Under the pieces are notes generated by a model, which made no database searches, was not told the origin of the DNA, and saw only the letters and a list, made by a program, of their open reading frames with translations. Made by a program: the position numbers and the translations under genes. Below, piece by piece: positions 9,373-18,504 of a stretch of 64,000 nt of DNA. The stretch's first letter is position 1. Each line of letters begins with the position of its first letter. Source of the stretch: G965207045 sp965207045. GTDB taxonomy: Bacteria > Pseudomonadota > Alphaproteobacteria > Rickettsiales > Anaplasmataceae. The DNA lies in NCBI GenBank assembly GCA_965207045.1, contig OZ242261.1:620001-684000 (forward strand). The letters are read 5' to 3'.

Positions 9373-9893
9373 GAATAGAACAGTATATCAAAAAAATTAT
9401 AAATAAAATAAACACAAAATAGGACAGCAATTTATCCACAAAACAAATAAGAAGTTACAGTATCTTATGATTATTTACATTTATAGCAATACACTCTTTA
9501 TATAGAACAATTGTGCGTTATAGCGAAATTATTTTATGCTTATGCATAATATTATAGTATAATTATATATTGATGTAGTTACAGCAGCATTAGCCATTAC
9601 TTACTTTGCAGTTTATTGCTAAAGCTTTTCTCCCCCAAAAAAAAAATCCTGTAGCTGGAATTGTTGCACTTGCTGTTCCTGCATCTCTTCTTATATTGAC
9701 AATAACCTTTGCTACTACAGTCTCTTGCTTAGCTCCAATAAAGAAACTGTCAATCCGGCTATAGCCACTGGTTGTATCGTATGCGCTGTGAACTCAAACA
9801 AAAAAACAGAATTTTAACACACAATTAATGTGCTTCCACAAAAACACTCAACATAACTAAAATGTTATTTCGTTCTGCTTCTACTTTCTTTAC
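9373..9893. other. Gene-poor gap with possible eroded coding remnant
   Basis: No intact gene is seen in this 521-bp gap. On plus, hydrophobic stretches appear in different frames around 9572-9615 and 9651-9770. On minus, one frame is open for 68 codons (9590-9793) and contains GAKQETVVAKVIVNIRRDAG and a final KALAINCKVSNG, but has no usual start codon. Either could be a pseudogene fragment; I cannot choose. A run of ten A residues preceded by CTCCCCC lies near 9630-9646. Confidence 0.4.
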
Positions 9894-12800
9894 ATGACTA
9901 CATCAATTCTCTCTACAGCTGGTGGAAACTTAGGATCAATGTTAGGCCCAATCGGACGCTTTGTTGGTTCTGAAATCGGAACATATTTTGGTGCCAGATT
10001 AGATAGCATGTTTTTTGGCTTAGATAAAACCTCCTATGCGTATAAAGGACACCTCAATAACCTAAACATTCAAACTTCAACTTACGGACAAATCATCCCA
10101 ATAATCTATGGAACTGCAAAAATTGCAGGTAATATAATATGGGCATTACCAATAAAAGAAGTTTTAGAAAATAAACAAACAACAAGTGGAAAGTGGGGAC
10201 CACACACGACTAAAGTTTCAATGCGCTACTCCTATTATGCAACACTTGCAATCGCCATATGCACAGGTATCGTACATGAGTTAATCAATATATACGCCAA
10301 CATGCAACCACTTGATAGAAAAAACCTAAAATATAGATTTTATCAAGGTACTGAAAATCAGGAACCTGACTATTTAATCAATGAAATAGAGGAAATGTGC
10401 CCAGCATATAGAGGTCTTTCCTACATAGTAATTGAAGATTTCCCTTTGGCAGACTATGGCAACAGAATCCCCAACTTTACTTTCGAGGTGCTATCTAATA
10501 CAAATCCGACAGTCACACAAAAAATCAAGGGAATTAATATCATCCCAGGATCAGGTGAATTTGTGTACGATACAAGAATACAAACCAAGTCTCAAGGACA
10601 GATTATAGATAGCAATTGGGTTCAAACTGGCCTCGCAAATACAATCAACCAAAATACCACACAAAATTTAGCTGATGCACTTATGTCATTAGATAATATG
10701 CAACAGCAATTACCTAATTTGGAATGGGTTTCAGTTGTAGTTAACTGGTTTAGTGATAGCTTGGATATTGGAAAATGCAACATATATCCAGCAGTTGAAT
10801 ATCAAAATGGAGCAAAATCATTTCCAGAAGAATGGGAAGTTGCAGGAATAACAAGAAAAAATGCTAGGCTTATATCACAAGATACAGCAGGAAACATACT
10901 ATATGGAGGCACAATTTGTGATAATGCATTGGTGCGCTACTTGCAAGAGTTGAAAAGTCATAACTATAAAATCCTATTTTATCCAATGCTTTTAGTTGAT
11001 ATCGAAGGAAAGCCTTGGCGTGGTAATATGACAGGTAATGCAGAAGATATAACAACATTTTTTACACAATATAACGCATTCATAGAACACTATGCAAATT
11101 TAGTAAAAGATCGTGCGAATGCTTTTATCATTGGTTCTGAATTCAAAGGAATTACTCAAATTAACGAAGATAGTAGCTATCCCGGAGTCAAAGCCTTTGC
11201 ACAACTTGCAGGAAAAATAAAAAATATTATAGGAACAGATACTATTATTACTTACGCCGCAGATTGGAGTGAATATCATTCTAATAATAACGTTTACTAC
11301 ATGGATGAACTATGGAGCTCAAATAATATTGACGTAGTTGGTATAGACGCATATTTTCCACTTACTGATAAAATACAACCTGATCTTGGCTTCTCTATTG
11401 ATGATATAAAAAATGGCTGGAATTCTGGCGAAGGTTATGATTATTACTACAAAAATTATGAAGAACGTACTGGTAAAACTTATTTTGATGATCCAACTTG
11501 GGCTTGGAAAAATATAAATGAATGGTGGTCCAAAGAACATTTTAATCCTGACCACACAAAAACAGCATGGGAACCAAAAATGAAAAAAGTTTGGTTTACA
11601 GAATATGGTTTTCCCAGTGTTGATTGCTGCTCAAACCAACCAAATGTCTTCGTTGATAACAGCAGCATAGATAGCAAATTACCCTTTTACTCAAAGGGTA
11701 ATGTAGACTTCAGAGCACAGTCAATCTCAGTTGAAGGAACAATAGAAAAATGGTTAGGGTCAGATATGGTCGAAAATATGTTCCTTTGGGCCTGGGATGC
11801 ACGCCCTTTTCCTTATTTTCCTAATTTAATTGATATTTGGGCTGATGGAAAATCGTGGTCAACAGGTCATTGGATACAAGGAAAACTTTCCTTACCAAAA
11901 GTTAGTGACATCATTTCTGACATTATGCAAAAAGGTGGCTATCACAAAGATGAATTTGTCTGTGAAAAACTGGATTATTTAGTAGAAGGAGTTGTTATTA
12001 ACGAAGGTCATAGCACACAATCAGCAATGGAATTATTACAACAAGTATTTTTTTTCGACATCGTTATAGATGAAAATAAATTAATATTTAAACCTATGAT
12101 AAACAATACATCAGTAGAAATAAAACAAGAAGAACTTATACCAATACATAACAATTCATTCATGATTGAAAAAAGCGATAGCACTCTGATACCTACAAGA
12201 ATTGAAATCGAATATATAAGCAAAGCAAGAAATTATGAAATTTCTACTGTATACTCAGAGCGCCCATATGAAAGCAAACAAAGAATAAAAACGCTTTCCT
12301 TACCAATAGTATTGAGTGATTATCATGCAAAATCCATCTGCAATAAATTGCTCTATTACATTTGGCAGTCTACAACAAATTATAGCTTAAACTTATCACC
12401 CAACTATATTACTGTTATGCCTAGTGACGTGATTAAAATAAATATTGGTGAAGTGGATCACGCGATAAAAATAACAAACATTAGCTATGGTAATATTTTG
12501 AAGGTTAATGGAATTTCCCATGATAGCTCAATCTATAATAACGGTTCAGACCAATTTTATACACCTGCTCCTTCACTACAGAAAGATTTTCCTAGCATCA
12601 CTGAATTTAGAATTCTAGATTTACCAACAAATGCAGTCGGAATAAACATAGTAAAAAATGGCACACAAAAAGGCTGGAAAGGTGCAGCGCTTTATATTTC
12701 TAATAATGAAAACGAAAATTATGAGCAAATCGCTAATCTTTACGGAAATACTATCCAAGGAAAATGTTTAACTGCTCTACCAAATGGTCCCATATCAATA

Positions 12801-13505
12801 ATAGATGAAGGAAGTGAAACTACAGTATTGATGCAACACGGACAACTAGAATCTATTAGTCAAGACAGCTTTTTAAATGGTGTCAATTTAGCACTTATTG
12901 GACAAGAAATAATTCAATTTAAAAACGCAGAATTAATTAGGGATAATGAATATAAATTATCAGGATTTCTACGTGGACGCTATAGTACAGAAGAGCATAC
13001 TGCTAATCATGAAATAGGAGAGGATTTTATTTTAATAGATGATTTAGCGCAAAGTATAGCAATAGATAATAATGAAATAGGCAAAACTAAACTTTATAAA
13101 GCAATTTCATATGGTGAAATTGGAGGAAACACATTACCATTTACATACCATAATAATTACCTCAAGCCATTTTCTGTAGTTCACACTACAATCTTATCAG
13201 ATATAGATGGTAACATAACAATTAGTTGGATACGCAGATCTAGAATAGATAGTGATTTACGAGATTACATAGATGTGCCTTTGGCTGAAGAATTTGAAAA
13301 GTATGATATTGAAATTTATAAAGACAATTCTGTTATACGGACTTTGAATACAAATAATATAAATTGCGTCCAATATAGTGCAACAGACCAAATAAATGAT
13401 TTTGGTAACATACAAACAGAACTTAATTTAGCCATATACCAACTTTCAGCAATAGTAGGAAGAGGCTATGGAAGTGTACAAAATATTCGAGTTAATAAAA
13501 CATAA
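9894..13505 (+). CDS. GTA/phage host-specificity tail protein (ORFg15-like)
   Basis: This 1203-residue protein resembles the large tail protein (ORFg15, 'megatron') of alphaproteobacterial gene transfer agents. Domain order fits: a Gly-rich start (AGGNLGSMLGPIGRFVGSEI), an N-terminal tail region (QTSTYGQIIPIIYGTAKIAG), a TIM-barrel-like glycosidase-type domain around residues 350-640 (YKILFYPMLLVDIEGKPWRG, FIIGSEFKGI, WSEYH, KVWFTEYGFPSVD), then a phage-tail-like C-terminal half with a VNGISHDSS segment and late FLRGRYSTEEH motif. The ORF is intact. Other GTA genes sit about 35 kb away (portal at 45351, DUF2793-like at 44332) rather than adjacent, as is typical of scattered GTA genes in Rickettsiales. 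Confidence 0.88.
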   Translation: MTTSILSTAGGNLGSMLGPIGRFVGSEIGTYFGARLDSMFFGLDKTSYAYKGHLNNLNIQTSTYGQIIPIIYGTAKIAGNIIWALPIKEVLENKQTTSGKWGPHTTKVSMRYSYYATLAIAICTGIVHELINIYANMQPLDRKNLKYRFYQGTENQEPDYLINEIEEMCPAYRGLSYIVIEDFPLADYGNRIPNFTFEVLSNTNPTVTQKIKGINIIPGSGEFVYDTRIQTKSQGQIIDSNWVQTGLANTINQNTTQNLADALMSLDNMQQQLPNLEWVSVVVNWFSDSLDIGKCNIYPAVEYQNGAKSFPEEWEVAGITRKNARLISQDTAGNILYGGTICDNALVRYLQELKSHNYKILFYPMLLVDIEGKPWRGNMTGNAEDITTFFTQYNAFIEHYANLVKDRANAFIIGSEFKGITQINEDSSYPGVKAFAQLAGKIKNIIGTDTIITYAADWSEYHSNNNVYYMDELWSSNNIDVVGIDAYFPLTDKIQPDLGFSIDDIKNGWNSGEGYDYYYKNYEERTGKTYFDDPTWAWKNINEWWSKEHFNPDHTKTAWEPKMKKVWFTEYGFPSVDCCSNQPNVFVDNSSIDSKLPFYSKGNVDFRAQSISVEGTIEKWLGSDMVENMFLWAWDARPFPYFPNLIDIWADGKSWSTGHWIQGKLSLPKVSDIISDIMQKGGYHKDEFVCEKLDYLVEGVVINEGHSTQSAMELLQQVFFFDIVIDENKLIFKPMINNTSVEIKQEELIPIHNNSFMIEKSDSTLIPTRIEIEYISKARNYEISTVYSERPYESKQRIKTLSLPIVLSDYHAKSICNKLLYYIWQSTTNYSLNLSPNYITVMPSDVIKINIGEVDHAIKITNISYGNILKVNGISHDSSIYNNGSDQFYTPAPSLQKDFPSITEFRILDLPTNAVGINIVKNGTQKGWKGAALYISNNENENYEQIANLYGNTIQGKCLTALPNGPISIIDEGSETTVLMQHGQLESISQDSFLNGVNLALIGQEIIQFKNAELIRDNEYKLSGFLRGRYSTEEHTANHEIGEDFILIDDLAQSIAIDNNEIGKTKLYKAISYGEIGGNTLPFTYHNNYLKPFSVVHTTILSDIDGNITISWIRRSRIDSDLRDYIDVPLAEEFEKYDIEIYKDNSVIRTLNTNNINCVQYSATDQINDFGNIQTELNLAIYQLSAIVGRGYGSVQNIRVNKT

Positions 13506-13564
13506 AAATTTGACAATGAGTACAAGTATGACAATCTTACAGTTGTGGTTATTCTTTTGTTTTT

Positions 13565-14089
13565 GTGGCTGTACTAGTTTCACGTTATACTAAAGCACTT
13601 TATAGCTTTTTTTCTGAATCAAATAATAGTAGAATTGAAGATGATATCAAAAAACTTCAGGTTTTTATTAGCACAAACACAAAAATAAAAATACTTTTTA
13701 ATGGCCCAAAAGCTGTACAAAATAGTTTAATCAACGCGTTGTCTAGTGCTGTAAAAAACCGCATCATAACTAATTTATGCAAAATTTTAGCAAAAAATAA
13801 AAGGCTATGTTTATTGCCAAATATAATGAATAAATTTTTACAGATGGCCAAGAAAGAAAGAAATGAAGTCGATATTTTTGTTACTTCAGCAGTTCCCTTA
13901 AGTAAAAAACAGCAGAACGCAATCATTAGTGCAATCAATATAGATAAAAAGGTAAACCTAATCAGCCATATTGATAAATCGATATTAGGCGGTATAATAG
14001 TAAGAAAAGATTATAACGTGTTGGATTTGTCCTTGAAACACAGACTGGAAATGTTGAAATTAGTTAGCAAAGGTTTGAAATGGAAATAA
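13565..14089 (+). CDS. atpH: F1Fo ATP synthase subunit delta
   Basis: AtpH is the peripheral-stalk protein that links F1 to the Fo b subunits. The 174-residue length is normal. The start [11 protein letters not shown], conserved for OSCP/delta ('RYAxAL'), and the C-terminal [25 protein letters not shown] (family 'DxsllGGlvirig...D.S') support the call. The start codon is GTG at 13565. The last 10 bp overlap atpA, giving the usual delta-alpha order. The remaining atp genes are outside the window; the operon is split, as in other Rickettsiales. Confidence 0.95.
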   Translation: MAVLVSRYTKALYSFFSESNNSRIEDDIKKLQVFISTNTKIKILFNGPKAVQNSLINALSSAVKNRIITNLCKILAKNKRLCLLPNIMNKFLQMAKKERNEVDIFVTSAVPLSKKQQNAIISAINIDKKVNLISHIDKSILGGIIVRKDYNVLDLSLKHRLEMLKLVSKGLKWK

Positions 14090-15615
14090 ATACGTCTGAA
14101 ATTTCACGCATAATAAAAGAAAGAATTGAAAACTTTGACGATAATTCCTCCTACGAAGAAATTGGTGATGTTGTTTCAATTAAAGATGGAACTGTTCAAG
14201 CATATGGCCTTAATAATGCGCAATTTAACGAGCTTGTAATTTTTCCAGATGGAACAAAAGGCCTAATACTAAGCTTGGAGCATGATAGCACTGGTATAGT
14301 TATTTTAGGAGATGAAAGCAATATAAAAGAAGGTGATAAAATCAAAAGAATTGGTTCTTCATTTAAAGTACCAGTAGGAAAGGAGTTGCTAGGGAGAATG
14401 GTCAATACACTAGGCGAGCCGATTGATGGAAAAGGACGCATATTAAGTACAAATTATTCTGATATTGAGAGAAATGCACCAGGAATTATTGAGCGTCGTT
14501 CTGTATGTGAACCTCTGCAAACAGGAATAAAATCCATTGATAGTCTTATACCAATCGGCCGAGGGCAGAGAGAGTTAATTGTTGGAGATAGACAAACTGG
14601 CAAGACAACCATAGCAATTGATACAATAATAAATCAGAAAAAAGTTAATGATTTAGTGCAGAATGATTCAGAAAAGGTGTATTGTATATATGTTGCAATA
14701 GGGCAAAAACAATCAAGTATCGCATATATAGCAAAGATACTAGAAGAACATGAAGCATTAGAATACACAACTATAGTTTCATCTAGTGCTTCAGACCCAG
14801 CTTCTTTACAATTCTTGGTAGCGTATTCTGGATGTGCTATGGGGGAATTTTTTAGAGATAATGGAATGCATTGTCTAATAATTTATGATGATTTATCAAA
14901 ACACGCAATTTCTTATAGGCAAATGTCACTTTTACTGAGAAGACCACCAGGAAGAGAAGCATATCCCGGAGACATTTTTTATACTCATTCGCGCTTACTT
15001 GAGAGAGCAGCAAAGATGTCTTCCGATAAGGGAGGGGGTTCTTTGACTGCATTACCTATAATTGAAACGCAAGCAGGGGATGTATCAGCATATATACCAA
15101 CAAACGTCATTTCCATTACTGATGGACAGATATTTCTAGAATCTGAGTTATTCTACAAAGGAATCAAACCTGCAATCAATATTGGTCTCTCAGTATCTAG
15201 AGTAGGTTCAGCAGCACAAACAAAAGCTATTAAAAACGTTGCTGGTACTGTAAAGTTAGAATTAGCACAATATAGAGAATTAGAAGCTTTTTCACAATTT
15301 AGTTCTGATCTTGATATTAGTTCACAAAAACAATTAAAACATGGAAAATACATAACCGAACTTTTAAAGCAAAAGCAAAACGCCCCGTTGTTAATGGAAG
15401 AACAAGTAGTTGTTATTTTTGCAGGAGTTAAAGGTTATATTGATAATATTGATATTAGTCAAATAGCAAATTTTGAAAATAAGTTACTAAATTTTATGTA
15501 TACAAAACATCGATTTATTTTGGATAACATAAGAAAAACCGGTAAGATTGATTCTAAAGAGGTCTTGGCTGACGTAATTGGAAAATTTGTCAAAAATAAT
15601 TTTTCCTCTTATTGA
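14080..15615 (+). CDS. atpA: F1Fo ATP synthase subunit alpha
   Basis: AtpA is the non-catalytic nucleotide-binding alpha subunit of the F1 hexamer. The 511 residues match the family. The P-loop [11 protein letters not shown] lies near residue 169, and the signature region [27 protein letters not shown] near residue 377 is intact. The start overlaps atpH by 10 bp. The next gene, a tandem-repeat lipoprotein, starts 57 bp after the stop and could be read through from this operon. Confidence 0.98.
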   Translation: MEINTSEISRIIKERIENFDDNSSYEEIGDVVSIKDGTVQAYGLNNAQFNELVIFPDGTKGLILSLEHDSTGIVILGDESNIKEGDKIKRIGSSFKVPVGKELLGRMVNTLGEPIDGKGRILSTNYSDIERNAPGIIERRSVCEPLQTGIKSIDSLIPIGRGQRELIVGDRQTGKTTIAIDTIINQKKVNDLVQNDSEKVYCIYVAIGQKQSSIAYIAKILEEHEALEYTTIVSSSASDPASLQFLVAYSGCAMGEFFRDNGMHCLIIYDDLSKHAISYRQMSLLLRRPPGREAYPGDIFYTHSRLLERAAKMSSDKGGGSLTALPIIETQAGDVSAYIPTNVISITDGQIFLESELFYKGIKPAINIGLSVSRVGSAAQTKAIKNVAGTVKLELAQYRELEAFSQFSSDLDISSQKQLKHGKYITELLKQKQNAPLLMEEQVVVIFAGVKGYIDNIDISQIANFENKLLNFMYTKHRFILDNIRKTGKIDSKEVLADVIGKFVKNNFSSY

Positions 15616-15672
15616 GTAAGAGATACTTCATAAAATTTTGATATTTAAGTGATTTCGTAAAAGATAGATATT

Positions 15673-16893
15673 ATGAGAAATGTTGCCCAAATTTGTTTTT
15701 GCGCTATTTTGTTGTTTGCTTGTTCCAGCAGCAGTAATCATCCCTCTCTATTTGATGTAAAAAAAACAGATGGTACAAAAAAAACGGAAAGTTTTCATAT
15801 ATCTCCTCAAATAAACAATATATTCAATAAAAGAGACATTAACACTCCAACGCAGTTTGAACACATCCCTATTAACAATCCAGGCGGAGCACAATTTGAA
15901 AGTGATCCCGATTTTGTAAAATCATACAACCTTTACAAAAAAAGAACTGAAATTAAAATTATTGGTGAAGATGTAACCGAAAGCATTCCGTTACAAACAA
16001 TTAACGAGTTTGCTGCATACAAACTAATGGGTGCTAAAGAAGTAGACACAAGGAGTGCAGATTGGAATATTGACTATATCCCAGCACCAAAACACAAATC
16101 TATCAAAGACAAAATAATAGAGTCAGCATTGGCAACTTATAGAGAGCAAAGTTCTGGTTTTGGAAAACACCACAATATTTTTGGTAATTCTACAAAAGAA
16201 AATGCAAATATATGGAATAAAAATAGTTTTAAGAAATCTCCTCTTCAAATATCAAACGATGACAAAGAAGATTTAATTGATAAAATAGAAGAGAATGATT
16301 ACATTTATTTTTATGATGATGAAGATAATATAATAACAGACGTTTATTCTGACAATAAATCACACTATATATATTCTGATGAAGAAGAATACTATAGGTT
16401 TACTGACAGCAACTTTGGTGAAAATAGTTTAACAACAGAAATTCACGAAAAAACTGAAGAGGAAAAATACTATGAGTTCATCGATAGCAACTTTGATGAA
16501 AACAGTTTAACAACAGAAATTCACGAAAAAACTGAAGAAGAAAAATACTATGAGTTCATCGATAGCAACTTTGATGAAAACAGTTTAACAACAGAAATTC
16601 ACGAAAAAACTGAAGAAGAAAAATACTATGAGTTCATCGATAGCAACTTTGATGAAAATAATTTAACAACAAAGATTCAGAAACAACTTGATATCAAACA
16701 TGGCAATATCACTCAAAAAGGAAGTTGTCTCTCAGGTATCTTTGCCCTATGTTATGATTTTGAGAAAACAACACAAAATAATTACACAAAAAAAATACAT
16801 TGCGCACCTACAGATTACAGTAAAAAAGAAATTAAGAGCAACAGAAAAAGACAAATCTACACTGTTATACCAAAAATAAAGCCCATAATGTGA
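15673..16893 (+). CDS. Tandem-repeat lipoprotein, function unknown
   Basis: This 406-residue protein begins MRNVAQICFCAILLFACSSS, a lipoprotein signal peptide with lipobox LFAC around Cys17, so it is probably lipid-anchored. The middle (residues about 237-339) has four acidic tandem repeats of 26 residues, consensus EEEKYYEFIDSNFDENSLTT plus EIHEKT. The part before the repeats contains aromatic, Lys/Asn-rich non-repetitive sequence; the C-terminus turns basic and ends KRQIYTVIPKIKPIM. Acidic tandem-repeat proteins are a known antigen/effector class in Ehrlichia, but those lack lipoboxes, so this is only an analogy. It sits 57 bp after atpA and ends 9 bp from the convergent pleD. Confidence 0.75.
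   Translation: MRNVAQICFCAILLFACSSSSNHPSLFDVKKTDGTKKTESFHISPQINNIFNKRDINTPTQFEHIPINNPGGAQFESDPDFVKSYNLYKKRTEIKIIGEDVTESIPLQTINEFAAYKLMGAKEVDTRSADWNIDYIPAPKHKSIKDKIIESALATYREQSSGFGKHHNIFGNSTKENANIWNKNSFKKSPLQISNDDKEDLIDKIEENDYIYFYDDEDNIITDVYSDNKSHYIYSDEEEYYRFTDSNFGENSLTTEIHEKTEEEKYYEFIDSNFDENSLTTEIHEKTEEEKYYEFIDSNFDENSLTTEIHEKTEEEKYYEFIDSNFDENNLTTKIQKQLDIKHGNITQKGSCLSGIFALCYDFEKTTQNNYTKKIHCAPTDYSKKEIKSNRKRQIYTVIPKIKPIM
16381..16689 (+). repeat. 78-bp tandem repeat, four copies
   Basis: Successive copies align at a 78-bp (26-codon) period, for example ACTGAAGA at 16453 and 16531. Copies 2 and 3 are almost identical in DNA; copies 1 and 4 are diverged at the edges. The length is a multiple of three, so copy number can change without breaking the frame. 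Confidence 0.92.
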
Positions 16894-16902
16894 TAATATA
16901 CA

Positions 16903-18267
16903 TCAAGTAAAAATAACTTTATTACGTCCGCTATTTTTAGCTTTGTATAAATTTTTATCAACTCTACGAAGTAGCGTTTTTACATTATCGTTCCGGCATA
17001 AACATGTTACTCCAACGCTGACTGTAATTTTATAACCACCAAAGTCTTTGTCTGCAATTAACGTAGAAATACGTTCAGCACACATTACAGCTTCTTCTGC
17101 AGAAGTATCTGGCAGTAAAATAATAAACTCCTCACCACCAAAACGAGCTAATAAATCACTTGCTCTAATATTCTCACGAACTAAATGTGATACCTTTTTA
17201 AGCAATTCATCACCTATTAAGTGACCAAATTTATCATTAACCTTCTTAAAAAAATCAAGATCAAAAATAATCAATGATAACAAACCATGATCATTCTTAC
17301 GGACATTTGCAATTTTTTGTTTTAAGTGTGTGTCAAGATAAAAACGATTATAACATTTTGTTAATGGATCAATAATTGCCATTTCCATACTACTGACAAC
17401 ACTACTGTACAAAGCATCATAATATTTCTTCTTTTTTAATTGCAAACGAGATCTAGCCAATAACTCATGCTGATTAACAGGAATTGTAATATAATCATTT
17501 ATGCCAATATCCATACCTTTAATCAAATTATCAGTATCATCTTCATCAATTAATATCAATATCGGTACATTTTTCATATCTTTCTTGCTACGAAGCTGCG
17601 AAGACAATCTAAGCCCATCATACATTACAGACTGCATATTAATTATTATAAGATCAAAGCTTTGACCAACAAAAACATCATTTAATTCCTCAATAAGATT
17701 GTCACCATAAATAACAACCTTATCAAATTCCTCTCGCAAATAATTGCAAATTTGTTCAGATTCAACATCATCATCACCAATTACAGCAATACTAGCATTT
17801 GATAAATCTCTTATATCATTTTTAACACTTAACAAATCTGAATTAGAATCAATATGCTTACTAACACTACTCCTAATACTCAATTCATCGCTAAACATCT
17901 TTAAACGAGACAAAGATTTTATTCTAGCAAATAAAGCAATATCATTAATTGGCTTACTCAAGAAATCCTCCACACCATAATTCAGTCCTCTAATTCTACT
18001 TTCCATATCATCCAATGCTGTAATAAAAATAATTGGTATATTTTCAGTGCTAAAATTACTTTTAAGATGTTCACATACCTCAAAGCCATCCATTTCTGGC
18101 ATCATCACGTCCAAAAGGATCAAATCAGGCTGTGATTCTTTAGCAATACGCAAACCTTCTTTACCATTTAATGCAGAAAGAACAGTATAATATTCTTTTT
18201 CTAGCTTAGCTTTCAATACTTTAACATTACTTTCAATATCATCAATAATTAAGACACAAGCCGTCAT
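16903..18267 (-). CDS. pleD: PleD-type diguanylate cyclase response regulator
   Basis: This 454-residue protein has REC-REC-GGDEF architecture and should make cyclic di-GMP when phosphorylated. REC1 keeps its phospho-acceptor (LILLDVMMPEMDG). REC2 has Asn in the equivalent place (LIIINMQSVMYDG), a degenerate adaptor as known for PleD. The catalytic site is intact (RFGGEEF) and the inhibitory I-site RxxD (RASD) is just upstream, so product feedback is expected. The start overlaps the tatB-like gene by 4 bp. PleD with a partner histidine kinase PleC is one of the few two-component systems kept in Anaplasmataceae; no kinase is in this window. Confidence 0.95.
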   Translation of the reverse strand: MTACVLIIDDIESNVKVLKAKLEKEYYTVLSALNGKEGLRIAKESQPDLILLDVMMPEMDGFEVCEHLKSNFSTENIPIIFITALDDMESRIRGLNYGVEDFLSKPINDIALFARIKSLSRLKMFSDELSIRSSVSKHIDSNSDLLSVKNDIRDLSNASIAVIGDDDVESEQICNYLREEFDKVVIYGDNLIEELNDVFVGQSFDLIIINMQSVMYDGLRLSSQLRSKKDMKNVPILILIDEDDTDNLIKGMDIGINDYITIPVNQHELLARSRLQLKKKKYYDALYSSVVSSMEMAIIDPLTKCYNRFYLDTHLKQKIANVRKNDHGLLSLIIFDLDFFKKVNDKFGHLIGDELLKKVSHLVRENIRASDLLARFGGEEFIILLPDTSAEEAVMCAERISTLIADKDFGGYKITVSVGVTCLCRNDNVKTLLRRVDKNLYKAKNSGRNKVIFT

Positions 18268-18503
18268 TCATTCTTCTCTATATCTTTACCGTTATGAAGC
18301 ATATAAGATCGATAATTCATACCATCATCTCCCTTTACATAATTAATACCCTCTACAGCATCAGAAAAATCAGCCTTCATCCTATTTAAATACCTATATA
18401 CTTTTTTTATTTGTTCTATACAATGAGGCACTTCATCCGGCTTCATCACAACACACATTACTAGTAAAACAACCAATATTTCATATATGCCAATACTGAA
18501 CAT
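18264..18503 (-). CDS. tatB: TatB/TatA-like twin-arginine translocase subunit
   Basis: This small protein (79 aa from the start I chose) has one N-terminal hydrophobic helix (MFSIGIYEILVVLLVMCVVM), a short hinge (KPDEVP) and an amphipathic helix (EQIKKVYRYLNRMKADF). That is the TatA/TatB layout, where the hinge is usually GPxxLP; the Gly is Lys here. I chose the ATG at 18503, directly after the gdhB stop with a 1-nt gap, over the longer start at 18521. The end overlaps pleD by 4 bp. TatC is at 1-720. TatB is more likely than TatA because of the FSIGIYEI start, but this is moderate confidence. Confidence 0.72.
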   Translation of the reverse strand: MFSIGIYEILVVLLVMCVVMKPDEVPHCIEQIKKVYRYLNRMKADFSDAVEGINYVKGDDGMNYRSYMLHNGKDIEKNE

Positions 18504-18504
18504 T

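Noticed and set aside
16381..16689. CRISPR-like periodic repeat
   Set aside because: The repeats are contiguous 78-bp coding units with no spacers and keep the reading frame.
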